DNA of 64,000 nucleotides from Nosema muscidifuracis (GCA_028335825.1 JAIOKI010000015.1:1-64000), one strand, 5' to 3'. Numbered from the stretch's first letter, positions 36,965 to 48,127 are shown. Numbers and translations are program-made. The notes: generated by a model from the sequence alone, not told the origin.

Positions 36965-37940
36965 TTGATAAATAAGTTACTTTTATTAATTATTCTGGTG
37001 TATAAATATATCATTACAAGCATCTACAAAATGATACCACCCTTATTACAATCTAAAGATCCACATATTTCATATAAGATTGATTTTTATAATATCACAT
37101 ATAATAACAAATATGTTGATTATATAAGATTATACATTGAAAAGATTTCTCATATTAACATTATTATAAATGCAATTTGTAAATCGTCTTCTGGTAATAA
37201 TTCTTGTATATCTTCTTTCCCTAAATGTTTATTAAGAAATACTAAGAAGTTTTGTGTTTGTGATCCTGACTGTGTATCAGATATAATGAAAGAAATAAAT
37301 TTTAATACTGACTGTCAATATTTCAATTTAGAAGATCTGTATGATGATAATGAGTATATAAACTGCTGTGGATTGATGTTTCTACCAGAAGATGATAAGA
37401 TAAAACAAGTCATACAAGGTCGAAATATTTTAAATTCAAGAATTGATTTTTATAGATCTCTCTATGATACATGCGAAGATGAAGTTTATTTTTCTAAACT
37501 TCAGTGTGCTAGTGCTGAACTAAGAGATCAATGCTTAAATAAACCTGAATGTATTTTAGATTCATTCGATGGTAAATTTCCGAATGAATGTCAAAATGAA
37601 GATTTTACAACAAATGGGTGATTTCTTTGGTAAGTTTTTAAAAATATTTGAAGATGATAATATGACACATAAAGAATTATTAAACTTATTCTCTCAGAAA
37701 TTTAGAAATAAAAGAGAGATAACTGATGAATACAATATTTTGAATAATACTCTTAATATAAGTACAGAGAAGAGTGATTTTACAAAACCCTTGACTGTAG
37801 TAGGATCTATATTATTTATTATTATACTAGGTTGTATAATGTATTGTACAAAGAATAACAAATACAAATCTTTAAAAATTGGATTAGTTACAGTCATTAT
37901 ATCATTATTGATATTTATTTTAGTAGCTTATAATTATTAA
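36965..37940 (+). pseudogene. Cys-rich two-transmembrane family gene, frameshifted (copy 2)
   Basis: Two overlapping frames together cover one gene. The first (36965-37621) begins at TTG where the family would have its ATG. It encodes a hydrophobic signal-like start (INKLLLLIILVYKYIITSIYK), then a domain with many Cys (CISSFPKC, CVCDPDC, INCCGLM, AELRDQCLNKPEC, NECQNEDF). The second frame (open to 37940) continues with MGDFFGKFLKIFEDD and two carboxyl membrane spans (VVGSILFIIILGCIMY and LVTVIISLLIFILVAY). One frame change near 37.61 kb separates them. It is paralogous to 32.2-33.25 kb. With an exported Cys-rich domain and a membrane tail it looks like a surface or endomembrane protein. One lost start plus one frame change could mean recent inactivation or a sequence error. 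Confidence 0.65.
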
Positions 37941-38800
37941 AATATTTTGATTTAATATTTATCCCCTTATAATAAAAGTCATTTTTTTGTTATGAGAACA
38001 GAAAATCTTTAGATAGTCATTATTAAAATATTTAGAATAATAATAATATTTATCTTACATAGAAATTTAAAATAATAATAAGCATGACATACTATCAAAT
38101 ATGTTAATGATTACAAAAAGATAATTATTACCTCGTATTATAACTTTATTAATCACAGAAGTAAGATCTTCATATTCAACTATATAAATTATAAATTTTA
38201 TTTTATATCATGGATAGTTGCAGAAATTCCTTTCTTTTTTAGAGATGTCCAATAGAAAAATATCGAACTAAAAACAAAAAATCTATCACTTCGAATTTCT
38301 AGCACTCATAAGATAATCTTCAGATTGATACATAAATCCATTTTTATTTCAAAATAATCTTATTAATAATGAAACATTAGAACATTTATTTCACTTTTTT
38401 TTAATCAATCTATACTCAGATTGTAAGAGTACATTTTACAACACTTAAAATATATTCTAATAAGTTGTATATAAAAACTTTTCAAATTAATTATAATTTA
38501 TTATTTTACTATTTTATTTAATTAAATTATCTATACAAAATTTCCATAATTAAGGTTTACTTTTATAATAATATTTATTAGACAATTATTTTCAAATTCT
38601 TACTGATCATCTCAATACTCTTAAATCATAATTTCTATTCTTTAATAGTCTCTCATTATATAAGAGACATACTGTAATATTTTTACAACACTTAAAATAT
38701 AATATATAATAATATAAAAAGTTTATTAATTTATAAAAACTTATCTTGTTACCATTTTAAGTATTTTTAAATACTATATTCCTTCTCTATCTACCAGATT
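37941..38800. other. AT-rich spacer with a repeated segment
   Basis: No gene supported; contains the direct repeat listed separately. Confidence 0.5.
38432..38790. repeat. Direct repeat of ~110 bp, 248-bp spacing
   Basis: TTTTACAACACTTAAAATAT occurs at 38433 and 38681, with weaker matching for roughly 80 bp after each. It lies beside the gypsy fossil at 38.8-40.0 kb and might be related to its terminal repeats, but nothing shows this directly. Confidence 0.5.
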
Positions 38801-39990
38801 TATACCTAACTATTTCTATTGTCATATAGATTAGTCTAATATGATGAATAATATTATACTTTTCTATAAACAAACTCTTATTAATTTTACTCTTCATTAT
38901 TTCTTATCCTATTCATGTTTACTTTCCTATAATTTATAAACTCTATTCCATTATCAGTAACTTTTTTTCTTGAATACATTAATGATTAAGAATTTTACTA
39001 TTTCTGATTTTTATTTAATTTTTAATATCTAACCTCATTATCTTCTAGATAAGGTATCAATATCTCTATAATATCTTACTTCTATAAAATCAATAAGATT
39101 CACTCCAATTTCTTCATATACATTATTCGTTTTTTGAGTATATTTTTGATACATTACACTCTTTCTAATCTTAAGTTTGATCTATTCTTTCATACCTGGT
39201 CAATAATTATTTTTTTCTACCTTGATATTTTGAGGTCTTTTCTCTATGACTTATATCAATTTACTTCATTTTTTATATTCAATATTTTTTCATTGTTTTT
39301 TTGAATATAATGATGATTATTTAATGACATTTTAATCGAGTATTCTCTTATAAAATTCTTTATTTTCTATATTCTTTTAATTTAAAAAGACACTAGAAAT
39401 ATAAATTTAGATTATTATAATACAAATCTTAGAATAGTTATAAAAATAAGATCTTATTTAATAATATATTTGAGTCATTTATTAATTGACTTTATTAAGA
39501 AATAAAAATATTAAAGAAACATTTTATTGATATAATAAATATTCTTCAAATACAACTCTGATATTATCATAATACTATTTAATTTCATATAATAATATTT
39601 TTTGAATATCTTTATAATTTCTTAAATTAACTCTATTATATCATCATATATAAATAAAATCATCAATTCTAAACATTATAAATATTTTATTCTTTTCAAT
39701 TTATATAAATAATTAATTATATTAATACTATGATAATTTTATCTCATCTTTATTTACTTATAAAATCATATCTTTATTGAATAAAATAAAATATTATGTA
39801 TCTCAATTTATAAATATTTTGTCTATCTACTAATATTATATATAATCTCTCTCTACTTTATTGAAATTATAAATTCTACCCATATCTCAAGTCAAAAATT
39901 ATGATTATCCCTATATATTAGAGAATAATACAAGTAAGAGGATTGAATAAATTTAGAAATATTTTTATTATATATGTAATATAATCATAA
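38800..39990 (-). mobile_element. Ty3/gypsy LTR-retrotransposon fossil
   Basis: Old, broken minus-strand copy recognised by its integrase: VTDNGIEF (the D-x-G core motif) near 38.95 kb, and, upstream in element order, a YEEIGVNLIDFIEV block near 39.12 kb that matches the start of the integrase core in the 54.5-kb copy. Reverse-transcriptase traces are weaker: FDLRYG near 39.89 kb and a YDD-like loop near 39.64 kb. No ends were identified. It is heavily degraded with many breaks. Confidence 0.65.
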
Positions 39991-40655
39991 TTTTAATAAG
40001 ACTGTAAATCTTTATGAAAATAATTATTATATAATCTTACACATCTTAGTATAAAATTATATAATAATTATTGGATGTGAAATTGACCAATCATATTTGA
40101 TGAGACAATTTTACTTAATGGAGGTAAATACAACTATATAACATTCAATAATCTAAGAAATAATATTGTATTTATTTCAATTGTTAAATCTTTATAAGAT
40201 AAATATTTAAATATACCATTACATTTAATTCTTGATTCTAGAAGAAGATATAAATAATAACATTTTTAATTATTCATATAAATGGGTCATTTAATTGTAA
40301 TATTATTAATATATAAAAATAACCATTAATCACTAGAATAAAACATTGATTATATAACTCTATATTGAAGATTTATTCAACTATTTATAAATGATATATT
40401 TACAAAAATATTCATATTTCAACATGTATAATAAGAAGATAATATTATATTCTGTTTTAGAATGATAGTATTGCTAAACTTTATTAATTTATAATTATCA
40501 TTAATATATTACTTATCTCACACTAAACATAACAAGAATAAAGAAAGTATACTCTTACTTAATATGTAATAATATGAAGATTTAGAAAATTCTTAATATA
40601 TTTTAATTATCTTAATTTTATGTAAAAAGTATTTATTTATCATATATATAATTAT
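39991..40655. other. AT-rich spacer
   Basis: No feature supported. Confidence 0.5.
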
Positions 40656-40659
40656 TATC

Positions 40660-40755
40660 TAGGGATTAAAATATTTAAAAATAATATTTTAAGATGACGT
40701 GTTTTCACAGTACATTCTCTCCTTCAAAAAAAAAATATAATCAAAAAATAACTTC
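40660..40755. repeat. Internal copy of telomere-adjacent sequence
   Basis: ATTATCTAG, then TAAAATATTT, AGATGACGTGT, TTCNCAG and an A-rich tail appear in the same order as at 1500-1590, right beside the telomere array. Similarity is partial, with small indels. It lies just outside the 3' end of the LINE. Confidence 0.5.
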
Positions 40756-40929
40756 TAAATTGTGTAATATGTATTTTTAAAGTTTTGTTTTTTACAATCA
40801 CTGAATATGTATCATTAATTAATTTCTTCTACCTTATTAAACATATATTTTTCTTAATTTTTATTATCTTCTATTAAAACAAAATAATTTAAATTGTTTT
40901 TTAAGGTATATTTTTATGATGTTCTTATC

Positions 40930-42300
40930 TTATTCTTCACTCACCACGTAAGTCACCCTTATATCTTCAATTGGCATCTTTTTTTAAACTTCTAAAATAC
41001 TAACTAGTGAAACTTCGTCATCGCAACTCTGCAGCGACTTTCCAATGTCATCTTGAGTATTTTCATCTGGATGTATGCCTCAATGTGACTATCTAACTCT
41101 AGCTCAGTTCTGTATGCGAAATAAAAGTTTGTTACTATATCGTCCCAAGTCATAATGAAAGTGATTATCTTGGACTTATACTTGTATAGAGAAGTAGAGT
41201 GGTTGGCAATAAATCATAAATATCCTTCTTCTCTGTCTCCATGTTTCGCAAATTATCAAAGTTGTTAATTTCTACTCTATTATCACGACTTCTTTCCTAA
41301 CCTCATCTACTATGTATATATCAGGTTTATTGTACTTTACATTTATAGCGCTTTAGATTCGCGAATCCATTCTAATTTTAATATATTTTGATGTAATACA
41401 CTCCTGTACACAGTGATTTCAGATTTTTTTATTTTTTGTAAGCCCGAAATTTCTACAAATTCGGAGATGAATACACCGTAACACTTCATTATGTCTCCTC
41501 ATGTAATCATGGGAAAGTATTCTATAAAAATGTGAGCACATAACTTTCTTTTATAGGAAGATATTTCTATCCTGAAGTGCACATGGTGTCTCTTCTTCTC
41601 TAGCCGTAATATTTCCTTTAGTAAGCCAGAGAGCCGAATCTTTGATACTCACAAAGGGATATTCCCAGAATCTATATATTCTCGAGGGATTATGTTTTTT
41701 CTTATATCACTATATAGATACGATTTCTGTGCTTCTTCTAAGTCTTCTGGTGTAAACCCTTTTTCCAGGCTGTACTTCTCTACAATGAAGGGTCTTATCC
41801 GTGTTAGATGCTTATTGTTTTTCTTCTTAGCATAATTTCTTGGGTTAGGTATATTTTTAATAAGATTTTTTCACTCTTATGCTCAATATTAATCAGACTT
41901 CTTCTTTGGAAGATATAGTCTTTCTCTACTTCATGCTATTGGTGAATATAATCTTTTGTAAGAATATTTTGAACTATATAATCTAGTCTCTAAATTCATT
42001 AGGTTCGACCCTTAGAATGCCTACATTGTATTGTGTGATATAGAATGTTCATACATTGCCTTGAACAGGTTTCTAGCGTTTAGCTTTGTTTTACACAGAG
42101 ACTCACATTTTCTCTGAATTTCTTTCCATATCTTATCTTTATCTTCTCCCGTTATTTTACATATGTCATTTTTAAACAATCCTAAATACTTGTATCCATC
42201 TAGCACACTCTGCAAATTTATCAATATTCATTTCTACACCTACTAATGTAATAAATCTTTTGGTTTCTTATACCATAGTACTTATTACTTCATCAGTAGT
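40930..42300 (-). mobile_element. 5'-truncated LINE with restriction-like endonuclease (R4/Dong-like)
   Basis: This stretch is visibly richer in G/C than its surroundings and reads on the minus strand as the back half of a non-LTR retrotransposon. First comes the late reverse-transcriptase region (TKRFITLVGVEMNIDKFAEC near 42.24 kb, then DGYKYLGLFKNDICKITGED in the 67-codon frame 42021-42224). Next is a linker (SEFVEISGLQKIKKSEITVY near 41.45 kb). Last is a restriction-like endonuclease: KYNKPDIYIVDEVRKEVVII followed by E near 41.32 kb, the R/KPD...E pattern of R2/R4-type elements, ending near 40.94 kb. The fingers and YADD part of the reverse transcriptase are absent, so the copy is 5' truncated. 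It has several in-frame stops and frame changes and is dead. Comparable elements are known in microsporidia; the exact clade is not certain. Confidence 0.75.
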
Positions 42301-42320
42301 TATTAACAAGCTTATAATTA

Positions 42321-43000
42321 TTATTTAAATATAAATCTACAAGAGAAATATGAAAGATATTTCAATTTCGCATTCGATTTATAAAATATATAAGTTTTCT
42401 TATTAATGACATCACATGAGTACAAGTATGAATTATTAAGTTCATTTTCATATCTAACAAAAGATAATCTAAAAGGCTTCTCTGATAACCCCATGCTCTT
42501 TTTACCAAAGTCATCTTTAAAAAAAGAATATGAATCTTTATAAAATATTACCAATGCGTATTCGTTTTGATACTCATTAATCTCATCATAAACTTTATTT
42601 AGAAAATTCTTAACATATTTTTTTATAAGCAAAGTCTTTCTCTTTTATTCTACAATCTCTTCTCTATATTGACTTATATTCTCTGTAAAAGCCTTAATAT
42701 CAATCTCCATTAATTTATTTAAATCATCATCAAATACTTCTTTTATATTTCTGTCTAGAACATCTTTAATAAATAGTGTGTCACTCTGTTCGTTATTATA
42801 AATCTCTCCGTTGTAAAGAAATATATAATTATCTGTTACAAAAGTTTGACTAACAAATCCTCTTATAGATAGAAGAGATTGACATAGATACATATTATTA
42901 ATCTGTATAATATTACAAAAATCAAGTTCTCTTCTTTTAATTAGATTAATTATTTCTTCATCGTATTCTTCAGAAATATATATTCCAGAAACAAGGGATA
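42321..43000 (-). pseudogene. ASNSD1: ASNSD1-type asparagine synthetase-domain gene, N-terminal half only
   Basis: On the minus strand the sequence reads as a class-II glutamine amidotransferase domain. GIYISEEYDEEIINLI aligns with the MCGI opening, LLSIRG with the RGPDS region, FLYNGEIYN is the glutamine-binding motif, and SDTLFIKDVL follows. Further on, EYALVIFYKDSYSFFKDDFG and KKSMG match the (K/R)D-x-(L/F)G(R/K)(R/K)S block of ASNSD1-type proteins. Breaks: the ATG-TGT for Met-Cys is altered (the catalytic Cys is lost) although CCC remains just upstream at 42995-42997, and one in-frame TAA lies near 42645. The ATP-pyrophosphatase half is missing; the frame ends at 42321, where the truncated LINE begins. 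The gene is therefore inactive, probably cut by the LINE insertion or an associated deletion. The family assignment rests on motif order. Confidence 0.7.
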
Positions 43001-45160
43001 ATTATTTTATGCAAAAAAAATATTTTTATATTTTATTTATGCATAAATTAATAATAATTTAATGTTATTAGATAATGATAATTTTTTTGCATGAAATAAA
43101 AAGTTTTATTAAATTTAAATATGTATAAAATTTATTAATAATAACGATTTAATAATTCTAATTATAAAAATTAATAGCTAATCTAATTAATACAATATAA
43201 AACATGTTTTCAAATTTATAACTAATTAATACAATTTAAATGTGATATTTTTGATATCACAACTTCTTAATCTATGATAAATTTTGAATATTAGAATACC
43301 ATTAACGAAATGTTGTAAGTTATTAAATTTAAAAAATTATTATATTAATTTAAGTAAAATTCATACATCTCTTTTATTATGATAATATCTGAATAAAAAT
43401 GATAGCTGAGTTATAAATAATTCAAAAGCAAAGAATAATCTAATTTAGGCAAAATTAAAATGGTTTGTTTGTATTTACTAATAAACAAATTAGATTTATC
43501 TTGTCTATCTCATAGTTATCTTCAATAACTATTCTCATGTATAAGAGTTTCCATGAGAATTTTTTTTATTAAGCCTCAAAAGTCATCTTAAACATTTTAA
43601 ATTGAATATATGCCTGTACTTTGATATCCAAAAATAATTTCTTGTAGTGTTTGTAAAATTTTGTTAGAAAATAATTCAAGTTTTGTACTTGTGCAGTAAA
43701 TCACGGTGGTAGATATTAGATCTTATTTTGTTTCTTTTTCATTTCCATTGTCATCAAGTTATCAAATATAATAAAATATTATTTTGTATCAATAAAAAAA
43801 GGGATGTTAAAGTTTTTAATTAAATATTTAACCTTTTTGTTTATTATTAGAATCAAAATAAAGTCTGAATAAAATTTATACCCCATTCAGTCGAATTATT
43901 TGATCTTACTTTTTTAAGCTAGTCGATTTAGATTTCACAATTCAAAGAATATATCGTTGTAAAAAATCTGTATAATTAACGAATAACAGAATTTACGTTA
44001 TCAAAATATCATCCTTTGTTAAAAAGTCTGCAATACTTTTTTATTTGGAAAATAAATAAAAAAGCGATCATAACTCTAACAGTTTTCTTTATTAAATTAT
44101 TTTTTAATACAGATCTAAACATTTAATAAACTAGCAGAATTTACTAAAAGATATTTTTATTTCTTAATTTAATTGTGAATACTATATTTACTGAATAATT
44201 TCTCTGTTATCTTTTATAAAAGTAATCAACAATACTATTCCACATACAAATATGTATTTATGAGGTTTCTTTAATTTGTCAATTTAGAATATTGTTTATA
44301 TTCTATGCGTCACAAGATTAATTAAATATTTTATTATAATAATAGTATTCTAACCTACCTAAGCCATACTAAATTTTATTACAGACTCTATATTCACCTA
44401 TAATTATTGATACTATATAACACATTTTATGTTATCTATTCTGTAATATTAAACTATAACAAAGATTTCATTTATAAATAAATTATTTAATGTTTTTTTA
44501 ATACTCCACTTACTCGTTTCCTATAATATTATTATAATAACTATGTTATTTAATTAAAACTTAAACATTTAATAGTATATTTTAACCTAACACTATACAT
44601 TTATCTTCAGTGGTACTACTAAATGGTTTATTTAATAGAAATTACAAACAAAATATGAAACTATGAAATTACTAATATTTTAACCATATCTCATTTTAAA
44701 GTAACAAGAAAGAAATAAATAAATTTACATTTAATAAAATTAACTTTATCTCTCAGAAAGTGCAATATGAGAATTATTGTAAAAGTTCCTTAGAACTAGA
44801 AGCATTCCTGAGCTACACTTCATCTCTCATAAAGCATCTTAAGGGTTTAAATTTTGATGAGAGAAATAAAACCTTATGATTTTGAATTCTAAACGAATAT
44901 TATAAATTAAATAAATTTTGATTAATTACTGTATTTAGTGTATTAATATCAAATCATAATAAATCAAAGAATCTCTTATATCAGCATTACATCATTTAGA
45001 TATCAACACGTAATATAAACAAAAGTTTAGTAGCACTAAAATTAAATAGTATATCTGCATTTTAATATAAAATTAATTAATCAGATATCATTTGATTTTT
45101 AATTTGTTTACTTTTTATTTATCATGTTTTGGATTTAAATATAAATTCAGAAATATATAA
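43001..45160. other. AT-rich spacer
   Basis: No gene supported in 2.1 kb. It contains a short telomere-like patch (44350-44362). A G/C-richer patch near 44.76-44.87 kb has no readable product. Confidence 0.5.
44350..44362. repeat. Interstitial telomere-like patch
   Basis: CTAACCTACCTAA is identical to a stretch of the terminal array, in the same strand orientation. It is only 13 bases, but C-containing words of this kind are otherwise rare in this >80% AT sequence. Confidence 0.4.
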
Positions 45161-45163
45161 ATA

Positions 45164-45701
45164 ATGAACATGGCTAAGAATAAAAGTAAGAGTGGTAACA
45201 GGGCAACTAAAATGAAAACAGACAATAAAAAAAAGAAAAAAGAAAAAAGAAATGAATAAGGTTAGAAAAAATAAAGAAAGTCCAGTATTTGTCCCAACTG
45301 GAGATATTCAAAAAAAGGATATTTTATCTAACTTTAATATCATAAAAGTAAGAAATGATAAAAATATCCTATCTGAAAAATTAGAAGATGATATTAAGTT
45401 AATTAATACCGTAATTGATAAAGATGCAGTTAAAGACTGCAATGATCAAAAAGTTAATTTTAAAATAGATGAAAAAATAGATATAAAAAGGTTGATTAAT
45501 TTTTATGAATCTTTATGTTTAAAGATTGTATCTAAGGATATCAAATTAGGAAATGTCGACCAGAAAGATAATCCTAAATCTATCATTAAACATAATATAA
45601 TGGTTCAAAAAATCTATGACAGAAAAAATTTATTAGAATTAGCTGAAAGTAAGAAGAAATTCGAGGAATTATTAATCTTTTGGTCAAGGAAGTATAATTA
45701 A
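45164..45701 (+). CDS. Lysine-rich soluble protein with possible A-run frameshift
   Basis: The confident frame is 45252-45701 (149 aa, starting MNKVRKNKESPVFVP), soluble, highly charged and probably largely helical, ending KKFEELLIFWSRKYN. Directly upstream, an ATG at 45164 opens a basic 31-codon leader (MNMAKNKSKSGNRATKMKTD then poly-Lys) in a different frame, running into a long A-rich tract at about 45223-45250. The two frames together would make a natural protein with a basic head, so either the A-run has an indel (real or sequencing), or translation starts at 45252. No domain is recognised; a nucleic-acid or ribosome association would fit the basic head but is only a guess. Confidence 0.6.
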
Positions 45702-45903
45702 AACATTTCAAATATTTATTTTTTGAAAAAATCATAAACCTTTATTATTTTATTTTATGTTTTCTCTTATCATTAAGTATAAAAAGATAAATACAAATAT
45801 TATAATTTATCATCTTAAAAAGTGATAATATTTCTAATTATTAAATCAAAACATAACTATCAGGTTTTTATCAAAAAGCCAAAATTTAAATATAACGGAA
45901 TAA

Positions 45904-46062
45904 ATGAAAAAAAATCAAAATATTTCTTTCTTAGAATACTTACGAAATAAACATAGACAAAAACATCGAATTTGTTATAAAATATCATTATTAGGATTCA
46001 TCTTCTCTTTACAAGTTTCCATAATTTTTTCTTACATCCTTTTCTACAGACTGATTATTTAA
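45904..46062 (+). CDS. Small membrane protein, 52 aa
   Basis: An ATG frame of 52 codons gives a basic amino-terminal half (LRNKHRQKHR) followed by ~28 hydrophobic residues (ISLLGFIFSLQVSIIFSYIL...) ending at TAA. A short, positively charged, single-span (or hairpin) protein of this kind is typical of small subunits of ER or mitochondrial-remnant translocation or glycosylation complexes, but no family is recognisable. It lies 200 bp behind the Lys-rich gene on the same strand. No C-run is seen before the start. The length is only moderately above chance for this composition, so confidence is limited. Confidence 0.45.
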   Translation: MKKNQNISFLEYLRNKHRQKHRICYKISLLGFIFSLQVSIIFSYILFYRLII

Positions 46063-46800
46063 TAATTTAAAAACACATGAGATAGGTAAGAACTTTATTT
46101 TTTTTAGATTATTTCTGGGTTAGAAAGATTTATTTTTACGTCGTTTTATAAATATTTGATCATAGTGTAAATCTAAACAAATATTTTAATATGAGATATC
46201 TCATAAAGAAGATCTGAAGTAATTGATTATTTAAGATATTTGATAGTGATATATAAACATCATTTTTTTAGTATTAAAACTCACTGAATAAATTTAGTAG
46301 ATTAATTAAATTTCATTTCTAAAAGTTAATTAATAAAAATATGCTAGAAAGATTTATTACTAAATTGATATTTTCAGAATAAGTCTAAAGATATATTTAG
46401 AATAGATCAACGAAAAATTTAAGTACATCTTCAATTATTAGAAAATACTATTATTGATAAAAGTCGATAATTTTAGATTGAGCAATTAGATTAATTTAAT
46501 TTATTTTATTAGACCTTATAGATTGTTCCATGGTAGGATGATCTGACAAAAATGAAAAAGTTTGATAAATTTATTTTTGTTTATGAGTGCTCAATTAAAC
46601 AACTATATTATATTATAAATAATATTTATCTTATGAAAGATATAAATAGCTCTTTTAATAATATGATAAGTCTTAGTATCAACTATATGTACAAATAATT
46701 ATTTCTTAAACTGTTTGCTTTTTCTTGGAAATAACCAATTATATTTTTATAAAGTTGTTAATAAGTTTATTATTGTTTTCTTATAAATCCTTAATCCCTC
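46063..46800. other. AT-rich spacer
   Basis: No supported gene. Confidence 0.5.
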
Positions 46801-46860
46801 TTCCTTGTATTGACCAGTGAGTTACTACGATGTGAGCTGGTTGTATGACAAATTATCAGT
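46800..46860 (-). other. Possible fragment of large-subunit rRNA
   Basis: On the minus strand GTAGTAACTCACTGGTCAAT resembles the conserved LSU rRNA segment GTAACAACTCACCGGCCGAAT (bacterial GTAATAGCTCACTGGTCGA). The patch is clearly G/C-richer than its surroundings. Flanks do not extend the similarity with confidence. A short rDNA relic or a chance match are both possible. Confidence 0.28.
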
Positions 46861-47146
46861 AAGTCTCATATAAATGCTTAAGAAAATAATATTTAGACCT
46901 ATCATAAAAAATAAAAGAATATATTTTTAATCAAAAAAATAAAATTGACTTATTAAACAAAAACTTCTCTTATACAAGATTTATGTGTATATTAATTTGT
47001 TATAAAAAAATTATTTAATTTATCAATAGTAGATCAGTATATCCAATAGAATATTTTTAGACTAATTTAAGTCTAATTATGTATGAACTGATCCAATGAT
47101 AATTCTTAAAATATTCCCTTAAAAAGAATTCTACTTTAAGACTATA

Positions 47147-47168
47147 ATTATGCATTTCATTGCATAAT
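47147..47168. promoter_or_regulatory. Perfect palindrome upstream of the homeobox gene
   Basis: ATTATGCA, a 6-base spacer TTTCAT, then TGCATAAT: two perfect 8-base inverted arms 45 bp before the homeobox start. The arms carry ATTA/TAAT cores, the preferred binding core of homeodomains. An operator for this or another homeodomain protein is plausible but unproven. Confidence 0.4.
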
Positions 47169-47212
47169 CATCTCCTTTCTAAGTATAAAAAGAAAAAAGT
47201 TTCTTTATTTCT

Positions 47213-47473
47213 ATGAGCAAGAAAACTCTAAATTTCATTGACCAAGAAAATGAAATTATAGAGTCATATTCCTCCTCTAATAGAAAACCCAGATTTAGAT
47301 ATAAATATACTAAAATGGAGGAGGAATATTTGGAAGAATTCTTTCGAAATAATCCCTATCCTAATAAAATGGATAAGATAGGGATAAACATACGAACAAG
47401 GATACATATTAGTAACATAAAAATATGGTTTCAAAATAGGAGATCCAAAGAAAAATATGTCTTAAATCCATAA
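47213..47473 (+). CDS. Homeodomain protein, 86 aa
   Basis: Homeodomain occupies residues ~25-84, nearly the whole protein. Helix 3 is intact: IKIWFQNRRSKEK, with W48, F49, Q50, N51 and R53 in standard homeodomain numbering; Asn51 is the key base-contacting residue and Gln50 predicts TAATTG/TAATTA-type preference. Helix 1 carries EEEYLEEFF and the basic arm RKPRFRYKY lies before it. Very short homeodomain proteins are known in microsporidia (several in Encephalitozoon). It is likely a nuclear sequence-specific transcription factor. It is complete, starts at the first ATG and has a palindrome with TAAT cores 45 bp upstream, which would allow autoregulation. Confidence 0.93.
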   Translation: MSKKTLNFIDQENEIIESYSSSNRKPRFRYKYTKMEEEYLEEFFRNNPYPNKMDKIGINIRTRIHISNIKIWFQNRRSKEKYVLNP

Positions 47474-47923
47474 TATTAAAATAAATAAATATTCATGTAA
47501 ATATTTTTAGGTATTTTCAATATTAAAAATTAAATTTATCATAAATATTATTTTGAATATTAGTTAAATTACAAAATGTTGTAATTTAAGATAATTGATT
47601 TTTGTAAATAATGAATATCTAGAATAATTAATTAAGAGTTAGTTTTTATATCTTTATGAAAGTAATTTTTTTGAGTTTTTAGTTGTATAAAAATGACATC
47701 ATATTTCTAATACAATCTTAAATAATTTAAATTTGAAATTAACTTTAAAATGTAATACAATAAAATCTTTTGTATTTTACATATATTTTCTAAATTTAGT
47801 AATATTTCTAGGTTCTTTAATTACACCAAAATATTAATAATCATCGAATTTTCTTTACTATATTTATAATAGTCAAAATTTAATAATTATAACTATTTTC
47901 TTTTTAATATCCTTTTTTATTAC
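47474..47923. other. AT-rich spacer
   Basis: No supported feature downstream of the homeobox gene. Confidence 0.5.
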
Positions 47924-48127
47924 TTGCATATATATTTCTCTACTTTTTTCATTCTTGTTCCATATTGTATAGCTTTCTTTGGAAATGATCATAGATTCAT
48001 CAAATTTTATTGCTCAATAAAATTATATTCTTATCATCATTTACTAAAAGATCTTTACTCAAATAAAATGAGTAATTTACTAAATCTGTATCTAAGAAAG
48101 GAATCTTTGCTTGAAAATTATTATTAG
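47924..48127 (+). pseudogene. Possible secreted-type relic, 67 codons, no ATG
   Basis: An open frame starting at TTG reads a hydrophobic signal-like head (HIYFSTFFILVPYCIAFF) followed by a polar, Leu/Tyr/Lys-rich tail. No ATG or C-run precedes it. It could be the remains of another exported protein whose start was lost. It could also be chance. Confidence 0.3.

Noticed and set aside
42321-42893. Two separate small genes at 42321-42632 and 42645-42893
   Set aside because: They are in the same frame, separated by one stop, and together match consecutive blocks of one amidotransferase domain.
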